A DNA stretch of 64,000 bases from Pseudomonas sp. Irchel s3h14 (GTDB lineage Bacteria; Pseudomonadota; Gammaproteobacteria; Pseudomonadales; Pseudomonadaceae). Where the stretch lies: contig NZ_FYDJ01000014.1 in assembly GCF_900187425.1 (NCBI RefSeq), forward strand, positions 62,001-126,000, read 5' to 3'. The notes under the pieces are model-generated. The model did not search any database. It saw only the letters and a program-made list of their open reading frames with translations, and was not told where the DNA came from. A program made the translations under genes and the position numbers. Shown piece by piece: positions 51,301 through 60,028 of this stretch (position 1 is its first letter; each line of letters opens with the position of its first letter).

Positions 51301-53182
51301 GTTCTGTGTGCCAGGCGCCGTGGTTGTTATGCAGCAGGGGCGGCTGATAAGCATCAGTTCGGTTCGGATGCTTAATCTGAAACGTGCCTGGCACGCGGTC
51401 GGGCTTCACGGCATACAGTTTTTCCTCCAGTGGCAGCAGCGTCTTGCCCTCGTATTGATAGAGGCCGAGATGATCGGGTTTTACTCCTTCGGGCAAAATG
51501 AGTGCTTGTTCGTAAGGCTTGAGATCCGGCTTCCAGTAGCGGGTTTTTCCTTTGGGCGTTGTGACGGGTTTGAGTGGGTCGACAAGCGCAATAGCTTCAC
51601 GAGAGAGCAGACGGCTGAGGGTCCGGGCAGCGATGGCGCCGCCCACCGCAAATGTCCCCACCTGAACCACCGTTTCGACGAACGTCATCAGATGCCCGAA
51701 CGCTTCTGTTTTCAGCCCTTCAGCCAGGTCCACTATGCCTTCGAAGGTTTCGTCGAGTAACTGGTAGGCCATGTAGCCCAGCATCAATTCGCCGAGAAAC
51801 GGGACGAAAGGCAGTGCAACGAACGTCGCGATTTCAAGGATTGTCGAGGCCACTTTGCTGAAGGCATTCCACAATGCCCATCGCGCGTTGCTGTCGGCAG
51901 TGGCGGTGGAGACGGCGAGGGTGCTTGCATCGTTGAGGATCTTGTTCAGCTGTCGCTGATAGAGATGGTTCCACAGGTCCGCTTTGAACGGGATCGCCGA
52001 AAACCGCAAATCAGGCTTGTCGATGGGCGTTTCGCGCCAGCTCGGCAGAGGGTCGCCCTGTCGGTGTTGATGCCAGGTCACGCTCTGGAGGCGACGATTG
52101 AGGTCCGCGAAAAAATGTCCTCTTTCCTTGTGGTCGACGAAGCGACTGAAGAACGTTTGATAAGCGGGCGAGCGCAGTTTGCGAGTCAGCTCGGCCATGA
52201 ACGCCAATGTGTTCGGGTATTCCTTGAGAGGATGCTCTGGATCATCGGGAATGTAGGCAATGATCCGTGTGGCCGTGCGTGCGCGCTCCAGGCTCGCCGC
52301 GAAAATGACAATGCCGGTCAGCGAGGAGGACATCATTGTCAGGTCGTGACCCAGCAGCGGCTGCCCATCCAGTCGAGCACCCGAACGCCCTTCCAGAATG
52401 CGCAGGATCGAGAGATGGGCATCTGCAGGGATATCCTTTCGGACTTGCGCCATTTGCAGCGCAGATTGGAGTGCTGTTTTGTGCGAGACGATCACCTTCG
52501 GTTTCAACACCGCACCGGCCACCGGGTTGGACAACCCCAGATTGTCTTTGAGGTAAGCGTTGTACCGGGCGCCGATATCCAGTTCCCGGCATAACCGGGC
52601 AAAGGCCGGGATAGTGAGCTTTTGCTTGACCGCCGGCAGCGTATCGAACTGCCCTGTGGGCGAAGGTTTGGTGATGAACGTCGAGGCTGACTCGTAAGCC
52701 CCTGCCGCTGTTTCCGATTCCTGAAAGTTATGCAGGGCGGCGTCGAGCATCGACACGGTCCAGGTGCGCGCGGCGCCAGTCTTGATTCCGAAAAGCGGCA
52801 CGGTTTGAGGGATGTACAGGCGCAGGAAAGTGGTTTTGACGTCCAGATCCAGGTCAAACCGGGTTTTCAGGGCGTCGCTCAGCAGTGGTTCGGCAAAGGC
52901 TTGTGCGCTTCGCAGCTTCGACAGCATTGAGTCCAGACGATTTCGATGGGTCCAATGTTCCTGACTGATCTTTTTCAGCGACTGGTGCTGCAGCGGTGTT
53001 GCGGTGCCATGCCAGTCCGGCGTCATAAACGTGGCGTTCTTGAGAGCTTGGTGTGTACTGGACGATGCTTCTAATACCCAGACTGGCAGATTGTTGAACA
53101 GGTGATGGTAGTGATCGTCCGGCTGCGCAGCGGATTCACTGCCTCCAGTAGTGGAAAGGCGATCGTTCTCGTATCGGCTCAT
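48317..53182 (-). CDS. Large LRR toxin-like protein (DUF6543-type N-terminus)
   Basis: A 1621-residue protein between argR and aruC on the minus strand. The N-terminal part resembles DUF6543/dermonecrotic-toxin-like Pseudomonas proteins, with a hydrophobic stretch at about residues 448-520. From about residue 994 two near-repeat modules of about 308 residues each follow (994-1301 and 1302-1610), each made of a helical spacer and leucine-rich repeats (LRRLDLKRFSLTSLPEAI; LKRLRLRDCNLGNIPDAV). No NEL ubiquitin-ligase domain follows; the protein ends soon after the second LRR block. AAGGGA precedes the start. It is probably a secreted effector or surface toxin, but this is inference. Confidence 0.75.
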   Translation of the reverse strand: MSRYENDRLSTTGGSESAAQPDDHYHHLFNNLPVWVLEASSSTHQALKNATFMTPDWHGTATPLQHQSLKKISQEHWTHRNRLDSMLSKLRSAQAFAEPLLSDALKTRFDLDLDVKTTFLRLYIPQTVPLFGIKTGAARTWTVSMLDAALHNFQESETAAGAYESASTFITKPSPTGQFDTLPAVKQKLTIPAFARLCRELDIGARYNAYLKDNLGLSNPVAGAVLKPKVIVSHKTALQSALQMAQVRKDIPADAHLSILRILEGRSGARLDGQPLLGHDLTMMSSSLTGIVIFAASLERARTATRIIAYIPDDPEHPLKEYPNTLAFMAELTRKLRSPAYQTFFSRFVDHKERGHFFADLNRRLQSVTWHQHRQGDPLPSWRETPIDKPDLRFSAIPFKADLWNHLYQRQLNKILNDASTLAVSTATADSNARWALWNAFSKVASTILEIATFVALPFVPFLGELMLGYMAYQLLDETFEGIVDLAEGLKTEAFGHLMTFVETVVQVGTFAVGGAIAARTLSRLLSREAIALVDPLKPVTTPKGKTRYWKPDLKPYEQALILPEGVKPDHLGLYQYEGKTLLPLEEKLYAVKPDRVPGTFQIKHPNRTDAYQPPLLHNNHGAWHTELEQPLNWDREKVMRRLGHSVEPFSSVEREQILRVSGYHDNVVREMHVEHYRPPSLLTDTIKRFRINRDIETFIEQIGSDQPERYRKADLILQHQLLTSYDDWPVDTPMPAPETQTKAFRKQTAELALKHHKSLFDTRYRAQEKTDNVQVQRLLDDVHGLPTDVAQELVSNATGTELRQLHNGRAPQRLKEAALKAMEAVRAARACEGLFSDALDNTDTHRLALQSLNSLPGFPAELRIEVRDYAHDGRVRDSIGQLNAPTVKTLVRAEVGTYQVYQDSESAPGDFYQGLFQALPQAQRNALSPSIANAQALRLHIAEHALNQPALRKLFAKNPNRKPFYDPTTMRLPGGSDGYRRSYFPTPSLNDRVREVYPSLSEEELQSVVLQLQTHPDGARMELSRLSSELSRLNQDLNTWINDSPTAHPQTRVPLNELERQVARHNRRLLAQEIQRSWRRQSERDFNGPDDTPRYALRFAGAILGDLPTLTADFPHVSLLSLEGSHAVQGVPEFLQRFTSLRRLDLKRFSLTSLPEAIPRMTDLDALVLSDCAIRFDAANWAKLSSLNKLVMLDLYQNPFTMVPSVESMPELVHLDLSRTGLTDIPDSVVRHPKLDTAKLLHNRISELPSQLFESPVYAKRAIHLTHNPLSDNARQLIKHHYFDSSYDLGIYAPEADINRVRALYPNLEVEQASEFVYELAGTLADGRIELTNLEAELAQLSNDLAAWAADLPAQHPLTGEPFTAQQQLVEHMNRDQFKQTLEQCWRHESELDDFNEALEPTYDLAFESYINGDLPTLNADFSHVTSLELRSVDGVTRAGNFLESFPNLKRLRLRDCNLGNIPDAVFKMGQLRALSLPECRVRLSAESASALAGMEQLDYLDLARNPLGQTPDLSQMMGLATVLLNDTGITEIPHGLLQMTELDWADLSGNAITEVPSDVLELPVEIAENISFRGNRFSGESLLRLIGYFERTGMDFGVEEVINRGEMEISTSEGSDMEE

Positions 53183-53324
53183 GCGCTATTCCCTTAGCGT
53201 TTTGAATGAGCCGCCAGCAAAACAGACGATGATCGGTTCCGTGCGGTACATATTTACCGCACCGCTCGACAACCCTGCCTATAACCTGTGCCGGCAGTTT
53301 AAACTGCGCCTTTGCGACGCTATA

Positions 53325-53340
53325 TGTCGCATTGCCGTAA
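53325..53340 (+). promoter_or_regulatory. ArgR binding half-site 1 upstream of aruC
   Basis: TGTCGC, 8 bases, then AA: a complete match to the Pseudomonas ArgR half-site. It is preceded by TTTGCGACGCTATA, a possible partner half-site. It lies about 140 bases before aruC. Confidence 0.75.
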
Positions 53341-53375
53341 ACCCGGCTGAAACCGGGGTTTGCGCTATAAGAAGT

Positions 53376-53391
53376 TGTCGCTTGGCGGCAA
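53376..53391 (+). promoter_or_regulatory. ArgR binding half-site 2 upstream of aruC
   Basis: A second complete TGTCGC-N8-AA match, 51 bases after the first and in the same orientation. It is preceded by TTTGCGCTATAAGAAG, similar to the stretch before site 1, so the two form a tandem array. Confidence 0.75.
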
Positions 53392-53469
53392 GGCCGGGCT
53401 GAAAACTGTCCTTACAATCCCCCCATCGCTCGCCAGTTTCAGGCGAGTGTTCCTCATCAGGAGACTCCG

Positions 53470-54690
53470 ATGTCCGTTGAGCACGCTGCGGTACAACGCG
53501 CCGATTTCGACCAGGTAATGGTTCCCAACTACGCGCCTGCCGCTTTCATTCCTGTTCGTGGCGCCGGCTCCCGCGTCTGGGACCAGTCTGGCCGCGAGCT
53601 GATCGACTTCGCCGGCGGGATTGCCGTTAACGTATTGGGCCATGCGCACCCGGCGCTGGTCGCTGCCTTGACCGAGCAGGCGAACAAGCTGTGGCACGTG
53701 TCCAACGTCTTCACCAATGAGCCGGCCTTGCGCCTGGCCCATAAGCTGATCGACGCCACGTTTGCCGAGCGCGCGTTCTTCTGCAACTCCGGCGCCGAAG
53801 CCAACGAGGCCGCCTTCAAGCTGGCCCGTCGCGTCGGTTTCGATCGTTTCGGCAGCGAGAAGTACGAAATCATCGCCGCGCTCAACAGCTTCCACGGTCG
53901 TACCCTGTTCACCGTGAACGTCGGTGGTCAGTCGAAGTATTCCGATGGCTTCGGTCCGAAGATCACCGGTATCACCCACGTGCCGTATAACGATCTGGCC
54001 GCGCTGAAAGCCGCCATTTCCGACAAGACGTGCGCTGTGGTTCTGGAACCGATCCAGGGCGAGAGCGGCGTGATCCCGGCCGAACTCGAGTACCTGCAAG
54101 GCGCCCGCGAACTGTGCACCGCACACAACGCGCTGCTGATTTTCGACGAAGTGCAAACCGGCATGGGCCGCAGCGGCAAGCTGTTCGCCTACCAGCATTA
54201 CGGCGTGATCCCGGACATCCTGACCAGCGCCAAGAGCCTGGGCGGTGGTTTCCCGATCGCCGCAATGCTGACCACTGAAGACTTGGCCAAACACCTGGTC
54301 GTCGGCACTCACGGCACCACCTACGGCGGCAATCCGCTGGCGTGTGCTGTCGCTGAAGCTGTGATTGACGTGGTTAATACCCCTGAAGTGCTGGCCGGCG
54401 TCAACGCCAAGCACGACAAGTTCAAGGCTCGCCTGGAGCAGATCGGCGAGAAGTACGGCCTGTTTACCCAGGTCCGGGGTATGGGCCTGTTGATCGGTTG
54501 CGTGCTGAACGATGCCTGGAAAGGCAAGGCCAAGGACATCTTCAACGCCGCTGAAAAAGAAGGCCTGATGATTCTGCAGGCTGGCCCCGACGTGGTTCGT
54601 TTCGCGCCAAGCCTGGTGGTTGAAGACGCCGATATCGATGCCGGTCTGGACCGTTTCGAGCGCGCCGCGGCCAAACTGACTCAAGCCTGA
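53470..54690 (+). CDS. aruC: Succinylornithine transaminase AruC
   Basis: A 406-residue PLP-dependent class III aminotransferase, AruC/AstC, which converts N2-succinylornithine plus 2-oxoglutarate to succinylglutamate semialdehyde; it can also serve as acetylornithine transaminase. The PLP-binding lysine is in TSAKSLGGGFPIAAM (Lys255), with IFDEVQTGMGR and TYGGNPLACA. It opens the aru operon, downstream of two ArgR half-sites. AGGAGACTCCG precedes the ATG. Confidence 0.96.
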   Translation: MSVEHAAVQRADFDQVMVPNYAPAAFIPVRGAGSRVWDQSGRELIDFAGGIAVNVLGHAHPALVAALTEQANKLWHVSNVFTNEPALRLAHKLIDATFAERAFFCNSGAEANEAAFKLARRVGFDRFGSEKYEIIAALNSFHGRTLFTVNVGGQSKYSDGFGPKITGITHVPYNDLAALKAAISDKTCAVVLEPIQGESGVIPAELEYLQGARELCTAHNALLIFDEVQTGMGRSGKLFAYQHYGVIPDILTSAKSLGGGFPIAAMLTTEDLAKHLVVGTHGTTYGGNPLACAVAEAVIDVVNTPEVLAGVNAKHDKFKARLEQIGEKYGLFTQVRGMGLLIGCVLNDAWKGKAKDIFNAAEKEGLMILQAGPDVVRFAPSLVVEDADIDAGLDRFERAAAKLTQA

Positions 54691-54753
54691 TAGACCCTTC
54701 GACGCCTGATCATTCAGGCGTCGAACCCAATTTTTATGCCGGGCCAGATTCAA

Positions 54754-54843
54754 TGTGGGAGCGGGCTTGCTCGCGAAGGCGGACTGACATTCAGCATTGA
54801 TGTTGAATGTTATGGCCCCTTCGCGAGCAAGCCCGCTCCCACA
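54754..54843. repeat. REPIN between aruC and aruF
   Basis: Perfect 26-base inverted arms (54754-54779 and 54818-54843) with the GTGGGAGCGGG core. Its position after aruC and before aruF could lower expression downstream. Confidence 0.88.
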
Positions 54844-54916
54844 CTGGACACTGAGTAGCTTGAATGCTGGCCCGGTTATTTTTCCTCAAAGAGTTTTTCG
54901 AGAAAGGAGTGACACC

Positions 54917-55936
54917 ATGCTGGTGATGCGCCCCGCGCAAATGGCTGATCTGGGCGAGGTACAGCGTCTGGCTGCGGACAGCCCGATTGGTGTCACTTCC
55001 TTGCCGGATGACGTTGAACGCCTGAGCGACAAGATCGCGGCAAGCGAAGCCTCGTTCGCCGCCGAAGTCAGCTTCAACGGTGAAGAGAGCTATTTCTTCG
55101 TCCTCGAAGACACCGCCACCGGCAAACTGGTGGGCTGCTCGGCCATCGTTGCGTCGGCCGGTTATTCCGAGCCGTTCTACAGCTTCCGTAATGAAACCTT
55201 TGTGCACGCCTCCCGTGAGCTGAAGATTCATAACAAGATCCACGTGCTCTCCCAGTGCCACGACCTGACCGGCAACAGTTTGCTGACCAGTTTCTACGTG
55301 CTGCCGGAGCTGGTGGGGTCGGCCTGGTCGGAGCTCAACTCCCGTGGTCGCTTGTTGTTCGTCGCCAGCCATCCGGAGCGTTTCGCCGATTCTGTGGTGA
55401 CCGAGATCGTCGGTTACAGCGATGAAAATGGTGATTCGCCGTTCTGGGATGCCATCGGTCGTAATTTCTTCGACCTCAACTACGCCGCTGCCGAGCGTCT
55501 GTGCGGTCTGAAGAGCCGGACGTTCCTGGCCGAGCTGATGCCGCATTACCCGATCTATGTGCCGCTGCTGCCGGACTCCGCTCAAGAGGCGATGGGCCAG
55601 GTGCACCCACGGGCGCAGATCACTTTCGACATCCTGATGCGCGAAGGCTTCGAAACCGATCATTACATCGACATTTTCGACGGCGGGCCGACCCTACACG
55701 CCCGTGTCTCGGGGATTCGTTCGATCGCCCAGAGCCGAGTAGTCCCGGTGAAAATCGGCGAGCCGGTCAAAGGCGCCGGTCGTCAGTACCTGGTGGCCAA
55801 CGCCCAGTTGCAGGATTACCGCGCCGTTTTGCTTGAGCTCGATTACGCGCCGGGCAAACCCGTGACCCTGGATCTTGAGGCGGCCGAAGCCCTGGGTGTC
55901 GGTGAAGGTGCCAGCGTGCGCCTGGTGGCGGTTTAA
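54917..55936 (+). CDS. aruF: Arginine N-succinyltransferase alpha subunit AruF
   Basis: A 339-residue AstA-family succinyltransferase subunit. It and AruG form the enzyme that transfers succinate from succinyl-CoA to arginine (or ornithine). Family features: VMRPAQMADLGEVQRLA, LTSFYVLPE and the conserved AMGQVHPRAQITFDIL-type region. Start ATG 54917 follows AAAGGAG. It is 42% or so like its partner by eye in layout (same opening and ending), a paralogous pair. Confidence 0.94.
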   Translation: MLVMRPAQMADLGEVQRLAADSPIGVTSLPDDVERLSDKIAASEASFAAEVSFNGEESYFFVLEDTATGKLVGCSAIVASAGYSEPFYSFRNETFVHASRELKIHNKIHVLSQCHDLTGNSLLTSFYVLPELVGSAWSELNSRGRLLFVASHPERFADSVVTEIVGYSDENGDSPFWDAIGRNFFDLNYAAAERLCGLKSRTFLAELMPHYPIYVPLLPDSAQEAMGQVHPRAQITFDILMREGFETDHYIDIFDGGPTLHARVSGIRSIAQSRVVPVKIGEPVKGAGRQYLVANAQLQDYRAVLLELDYAPGKPVTLDLEAAEALGVGEGASVRLVAV

Positions 55937-56031
55937 CACCTGCTGCTACGCCTGGAAAGAATGCTTGGAAAGAATGCCTAAAAAGCAGCGAGTTTCACGG
56001 GTGGCGCAAGCGGCCCGTTTGAGGAGATAGC

Positions 56032-57057
56032 ATGATCGTTCGTCCCGTACGCAGCAGCGATTTACCCGCTCTGATCGACCTGGCCCGCAGCACCGGCACT
56101 GGCCTGACCACCTTGCCGGCCAATGAAGAGCGTCTGGCCCATCGGGTCGGCTGGGCCGAGAAGACCTTCCGCGGCGAAGCCGGGCGGGGCGATGCGGACT
56201 ACCTGTTCGTGCTCGAAGACGATGATGGCCGCGTGGTGGGTATTTCCGCCATTGCCGGTGCCGTCGGTCTGCGTGAGCCTTGGTACAACTTCCGGGTTGG
56301 CCTGACCGTCAGCGCTTCGCAAGAGTTGAACATCTACCGCGAAATCCCGACGCTGTTCCTGGCCAACGACCTGACCGGTAACTCCGAGCTGTGCTCGCTG
56401 TTCCTGCACGCCGACTACCGCACGGGCCTCAACGGTCGCATGCTGGCCAAGGCGCGGATGCTGTTCATCGCCGAGTTCCCGCAACTGTTCGGCAACAAGA
56501 TCATCGCCGAGATGCGCGGCATGTCCGACGAAGCCGGGCGTTCGCCGTTCTGGGAAAGCCTGGGGCGTCATTTCTTCAAGATGGAATTCAGCCAGGCTGA
56601 CTACCTGACCGGTGTGGGCAACAAGGCGTTCATCGCCGAACTGATGCCGAAATTCCCGTTGTACACCTGCTTCCTGTCGGAAGATGCACGCAACGTGATC
56701 GGCCAGGTTCATCGGGACACCGAGCCGGCGTTGGCCATGCTTAAAAGCGAAGGCTTCAGCTATCAAGGCTACGTCGACATCTTCGACGCCGGTCCTGCTG
56801 TTGAGTGTGAAACCGGCAAGATCCGCGCAGTGCGCGACAGCCAGGCGCTGGTGCTGGCCATCGGCACGCCGGGTGACGACGCCACACCGTTCCTTATTCA
56901 TAACCGCAAGCGCGAAGACTGCCGGATCACTGCTGCTCCTGCACGTTTCGCCGCCGGTACGCTGGTGGTCGATCCGCTGACCGCCAAACGTCTTCAACTC
57001 AACGCCGGCGATCAAGTGCGCGCCGTTCCGTTGTCTGCTGCCAGGGAGTCGAAATAA
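56032..57057 (+). CDS. aruG: Arginine N-succinyltransferase beta subunit AruG
   Basis: A 341-residue paralogue of AruF that forms the arginine succinyltransferase with it. Both begin with an RP..SDLPALIDLA-type strand-helix, contain LTGNSELCSLFLHADYR-like stretches and share the ELMPKFPLYTCFL segment. Two subunits of AstA type are typical of pseudomonads. The stop codon overlaps the aruD ATG (TAATG), so the two are coupled. Confidence 0.94.
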   Translation: MIVRPVRSSDLPALIDLARSTGTGLTTLPANEERLAHRVGWAEKTFRGEAGRGDADYLFVLEDDDGRVVGISAIAGAVGLREPWYNFRVGLTVSASQELNIYREIPTLFLANDLTGNSELCSLFLHADYRTGLNGRMLAKARMLFIAEFPQLFGNKIIAEMRGMSDEAGRSPFWESLGRHFFKMEFSQADYLTGVGNKAFIAELMPKFPLYTCFLSEDARNVIGQVHRDTEPALAMLKSEGFSYQGYVDIFDAGPAVECETGKIRAVRDSQALVLAIGTPGDDATPFLIHNRKREDCRITAAPARFAAGTLVVDPLTAKRLQLNAGDQVRAVPLSAARESK

Positions 57058-58523
57058 TGAATTCGCTATACATCGCAGGTGAATGGCTGGCCGGCCAGGG
57101 TGAAGCCTTTCAGTCGCTGAACCCGGTAACCCAACAAGTGCTGTGGGCCGGCGAAGGCGCTACCACTGCTCAGGTTGAATCGGCCGTGCAAGCCGCACGC
57201 CAGGCATTCCCGAGCTGGGCCCGACGTACCCTGGAGGAGCGCATTACAGTGCTGGAGGCCTTTGCCGCCGCGCTGAAGAACAATGCTGACGAACTGGCTC
57301 GCACCATCGGTGAGGAAACCGGCAAACCTTTGTGGGAAGCGGCGACCGAAGTCACCAGCATGGTCAACAAGATTGCGATCTCGGTGCAGAGCTACCGCGA
57401 ACGTACCGGCGAGAAGAGCGGCCCGTTGGGCGACGCCACCGCCGTGTTGCGCCACAAACCACACGGTGTGGTCGCGGTGTTCGGGCCTTACAACTTCCCT
57501 GGTCACCTGCCGAACGGTCACATCGTGCCGGCGCTGCTGGCCGGTAATAGTGTGCTGTTCAAACCCAGCGAGCTGACGCCGAAAGTCGCGGAGCTGACGG
57601 TCAAGTGCTGGATCGAAGCCGGTCTGCCGGCAGGCGTGTTGAACCTGCTGCAAGGCGCTCGCGAAACCGGTATCGCCCTGGCGGCGAACCCGGGCATCGA
57701 TGGCTTGTTCTTCACCGGCTCCAGCCGCACCGGCAATCACCTGCATCAACAGTTTGCCGGTCGTCCGGACAAGATCCTCGCGCTGGAAATGGGCGGTAAC
57801 AACCCGCTGGTCGTTGATCAGGTCGCAGACCTCGATGCTGCCGTTTACACCATCATCCAGTCTGCGTTCATTTCCGCCGGTCAGCGTTGCACCTGCGCCC
57901 GCCGCTTGCTGGTGCCACAGGGCGCCTGGGGCGACACACTGCTGGCGCGTCTGGTGGCGGTCAGCCGTACGATTGAAGTCGGCGCGTTTGATCAGCAACC
58001 GGCACCGTTCATGGGCTCGGTGATTTCTCTCGGCGCTGCGAAAGCACTGATGGATGCGCAAGAGCATCTGCTGGGCAACGGCGCAGTCGCGCTGCTGGAA
58101 ATGACTCAGCCACAAGCTCAAGCTGCCTTGCTGACCCCAGGTATTCTGGACGTCACGGCAGTGGCTGATCGCCCTGACGAAGAGCTGTTCGGCCCGCTGC
58201 TGCAAGTGATCCGCTACGCTGATTTTGAGGCAGCGATCGCTGAAGCCAACGACACCAACTATGGCCTGGCGGCCGGTCTGCTGTCGGATTCCGAAGCACG
58301 TTATCAGCAGTTCTGGCTGGAAAGCCGTGCGGGCATCGTCAACTGGAACAAACAGCTGACCGGTGCTGCGAGCAGCGCGCCATTCGGCGGTGTCGGCGCT
58401 TCGGGCAACCACCGCGCCAGCGCCTACTACGCGGCAGATTACTGCGCGTACCCGGTCGCTTCGCTGGAAACGCCGAGCCTGACCTTGCCGGCGACCCTGA
58501 CGCCCGGCTTGAAGATGGCGTGA
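57057..58523 (+). CDS. aruD: Succinylglutamate semialdehyde dehydrogenase AruD
   Basis: A 488-residue NAD-dependent aldehyde dehydrogenase that oxidises succinylglutamate semialdehyde to succinylglutamate. The catalytic cysteine is in SAGQRCTCARR (Cys278), with LEMGGNNPL holding the general base and FTGSSRTG the cofactor loop. It overlaps aruG by one base. A REPIN follows. Confidence 0.95.
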   Translation: MNSLYIAGEWLAGQGEAFQSLNPVTQQVLWAGEGATTAQVESAVQAARQAFPSWARRTLEERITVLEAFAAALKNNADELARTIGEETGKPLWEAATEVTSMVNKIAISVQSYRERTGEKSGPLGDATAVLRHKPHGVVAVFGPYNFPGHLPNGHIVPALLAGNSVLFKPSELTPKVAELTVKCWIEAGLPAGVLNLLQGARETGIALAANPGIDGLFFTGSSRTGNHLHQQFAGRPDKILALEMGGNNPLVVDQVADLDAAVYTIIQSAFISAGQRCTCARRLLVPQGAWGDTLLARLVAVSRTIEVGAFDQQPAPFMGSVISLGAAKALMDAQEHLLGNGAVALLEMTQPQAQAALLTPGILDVTAVADRPDEELFGPLLQVIRYADFEAAIAEANDTNYGLAAGLLSDSEARYQQFWLESRAGIVNWNKQLTGAASSAPFGGVGASGNHRASAYYAADYCAYPVASLETPSLTLPATLTPGLKMA

Positions 58524-58529
58524 CGCCCA

Positions 58530-58593
58530 TTCGCGAGCAAGCCCGCTCCCACAGGGAAATGCATTCCAATGTGGGAGCGGGCTTGCTCGCGAA
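58530..58593. repeat. REPIN between aruD and aruB
   Basis: Perfect 24-base arms (58530-58553 and 58570-58593) with the standard core, starting 7 bases after the aruD stop. It is one of two such elements inside the aru operon. Confidence 0.88.
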
Positions 58594-58661
58594 GGCCGCG
58601 CCTCGGTCTCAAAGAATAGTTACTGATGCCTATAACAACAGATTCTCGTGGAGCCTCGCTG

Positions 58662-60008
58662 ATGAAATCCTATGAAGTCAATTTTGACGGTCTAGTGGGG
58701 CCGACCCATAACTACGGCGGTTTGTCCTACGGCAACGTCGCGTCCCAGAGCAACAGCCAGCAGTCTTCGAACCCGAAGGAAGCGGCGCTGCAAGGCCTGG
58801 CGAAAATGAAATCGCTGATGGAAATGGGCTTTCAACAGGGCGTGCTGGCACCACAGGAACGCCCGGACGTGGCAGCCCTGCGTCGTTTGGGTTTCGGCGG
58901 CACCGACGCTCAGGTGATCGAGCAGGCGGCTAAAGATGCGATGCCGTTGCTGGTCGCCAGTTGCTCGGCGTCGAGCATGTGGGTGGCCAACGCCGCCACC
59001 GTCAGCCCGAGCGCCGACACCGCGGATGGCCGTGTGCATTTCACCGCGGCCAACCTGAACTGCAAATATCACCGCAGCATCGAACACCCGACCACCAGTC
59101 GCGTGCTGGGTGCGATGTTCGCCGACCAGAAACACTTCGCTCACCACGCCGCCTTGCCGGCCGTGGCACAGTTCGGGGACGAAGGCGCAGCCAACCACAC
59201 CCGTTTCTGCCGTGAATATGGCGAAGCAGGCGTCGAGTTCTTCGTGTTCGGTCGCAGCGCGTTCGACACCCGTTACCCGGCACCGCAGAAATACCCGGCC
59301 CGCCAGACCCTCGAAGCCTCCCAGGCGGTTGCCCGCTTGCACGGCTTGAGTGATGACGGCGTGGTCTACGCTCAGCAGAACCCTTCGGTGATCGATCAGG
59401 GCGTGTTCCACAACGATGTGATCGCGGTGGGTAATGGCGAGGTGCTGTTCTATCACGAGGACGCGTTCCTCGACACCGAGCAGATGCTGGCCGAATTGCA
59501 GAGCAAACTCGCCAAAGTCGGTGGGAAATTTCAGTCGATCTGCGTACCGCGTTCCGCGGTCACCGTGGAAGACGCCGTTCGTTCCTACTTGTTCAATAGC
59601 CAACTGCTGTCGCGTCCTGACGGCTCGATGCTGTTGATCGTGCCGGAAGAATGCCGTAGCAACGAGCGTGTCTGGCAGTACCTGCAAGGTTTGACCAGCT
59701 CTGGCGGCCTGATCCGCGAAGTGAAAGTGTTCGATTTGAAGCAGAGCATGCAGAACGGCGGTGGCCCGGCTTGCCTGCGACTGCGCGTCGCGCTCAACGA
59801 AACCGAACTGGCGGCCGTCAACCCAGGGGTTATCATGACGGCACCGTTGTACGGCACGCTGACCGAATGGGTCGACAAGCACTACCGCGACCGCATGACC
59901 GAAAACGATCTCGCGGACCCGCAATTGCTGCTTGAGTGCCGGACGGCACTGGATGAACTGACGCAAATCCTTAAACTGGGCGCGGTTTATCCATTCCAGA
60001 TCAATTGA
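58662..60008 (+). CDS. aruB: N-succinylarginine dihydrolase AruB
   Basis: A 448-residue AstB-family enzyme that hydrolyses succinylarginine to succinylornithine, two ammonia and CO2. Catalytic residues lie in CSASSMWVANAATV (N-terminal core), FHNDVIAVGN (histidine) and GGPACLRLR (nucleophile Cys371). I choose the ATG at 58662 (MKSYEVNFDG), the conserved start. Its end overlaps a downstream frame, and the His-rich small gene follows. Confidence 0.96.
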   Translation: MKSYEVNFDGLVGPTHNYGGLSYGNVASQSNSQQSSNPKEAALQGLAKMKSLMEMGFQQGVLAPQERPDVAALRRLGFGGTDAQVIEQAAKDAMPLLVASCSASSMWVANAATVSPSADTADGRVHFTAANLNCKYHRSIEHPTTSRVLGAMFADQKHFAHHAALPAVAQFGDEGAANHTRFCREYGEAGVEFFVFGRSAFDTRYPAPQKYPARQTLEASQAVARLHGLSDDGVVYAQQNPSVIDQGVFHNDVIAVGNGEVLFYHEDAFLDTEQMLAELQSKLAKVGGKFQSICVPRSAVTVEDAVRSYLFNSQLLSRPDGSMLLIVPEECRSNERVWQYLQGLTSSGGLIREVKVFDLKQSMQNGGGPACLRLRVALNETELAAVNPGVIMTAPLYGTLTEWVDKHYRDRMTENDLADPQLLLECRTALDELTQILKLGAVYPFQIN

Positions 60009-60028
60009 ACGTCGAGAGCGTAAAAAAC

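Noticed and set aside
57066..58412. Long minus-strand frame opposite aruD
   Set aside because: Shadow of a real dehydrogenase gene; low-information composition.
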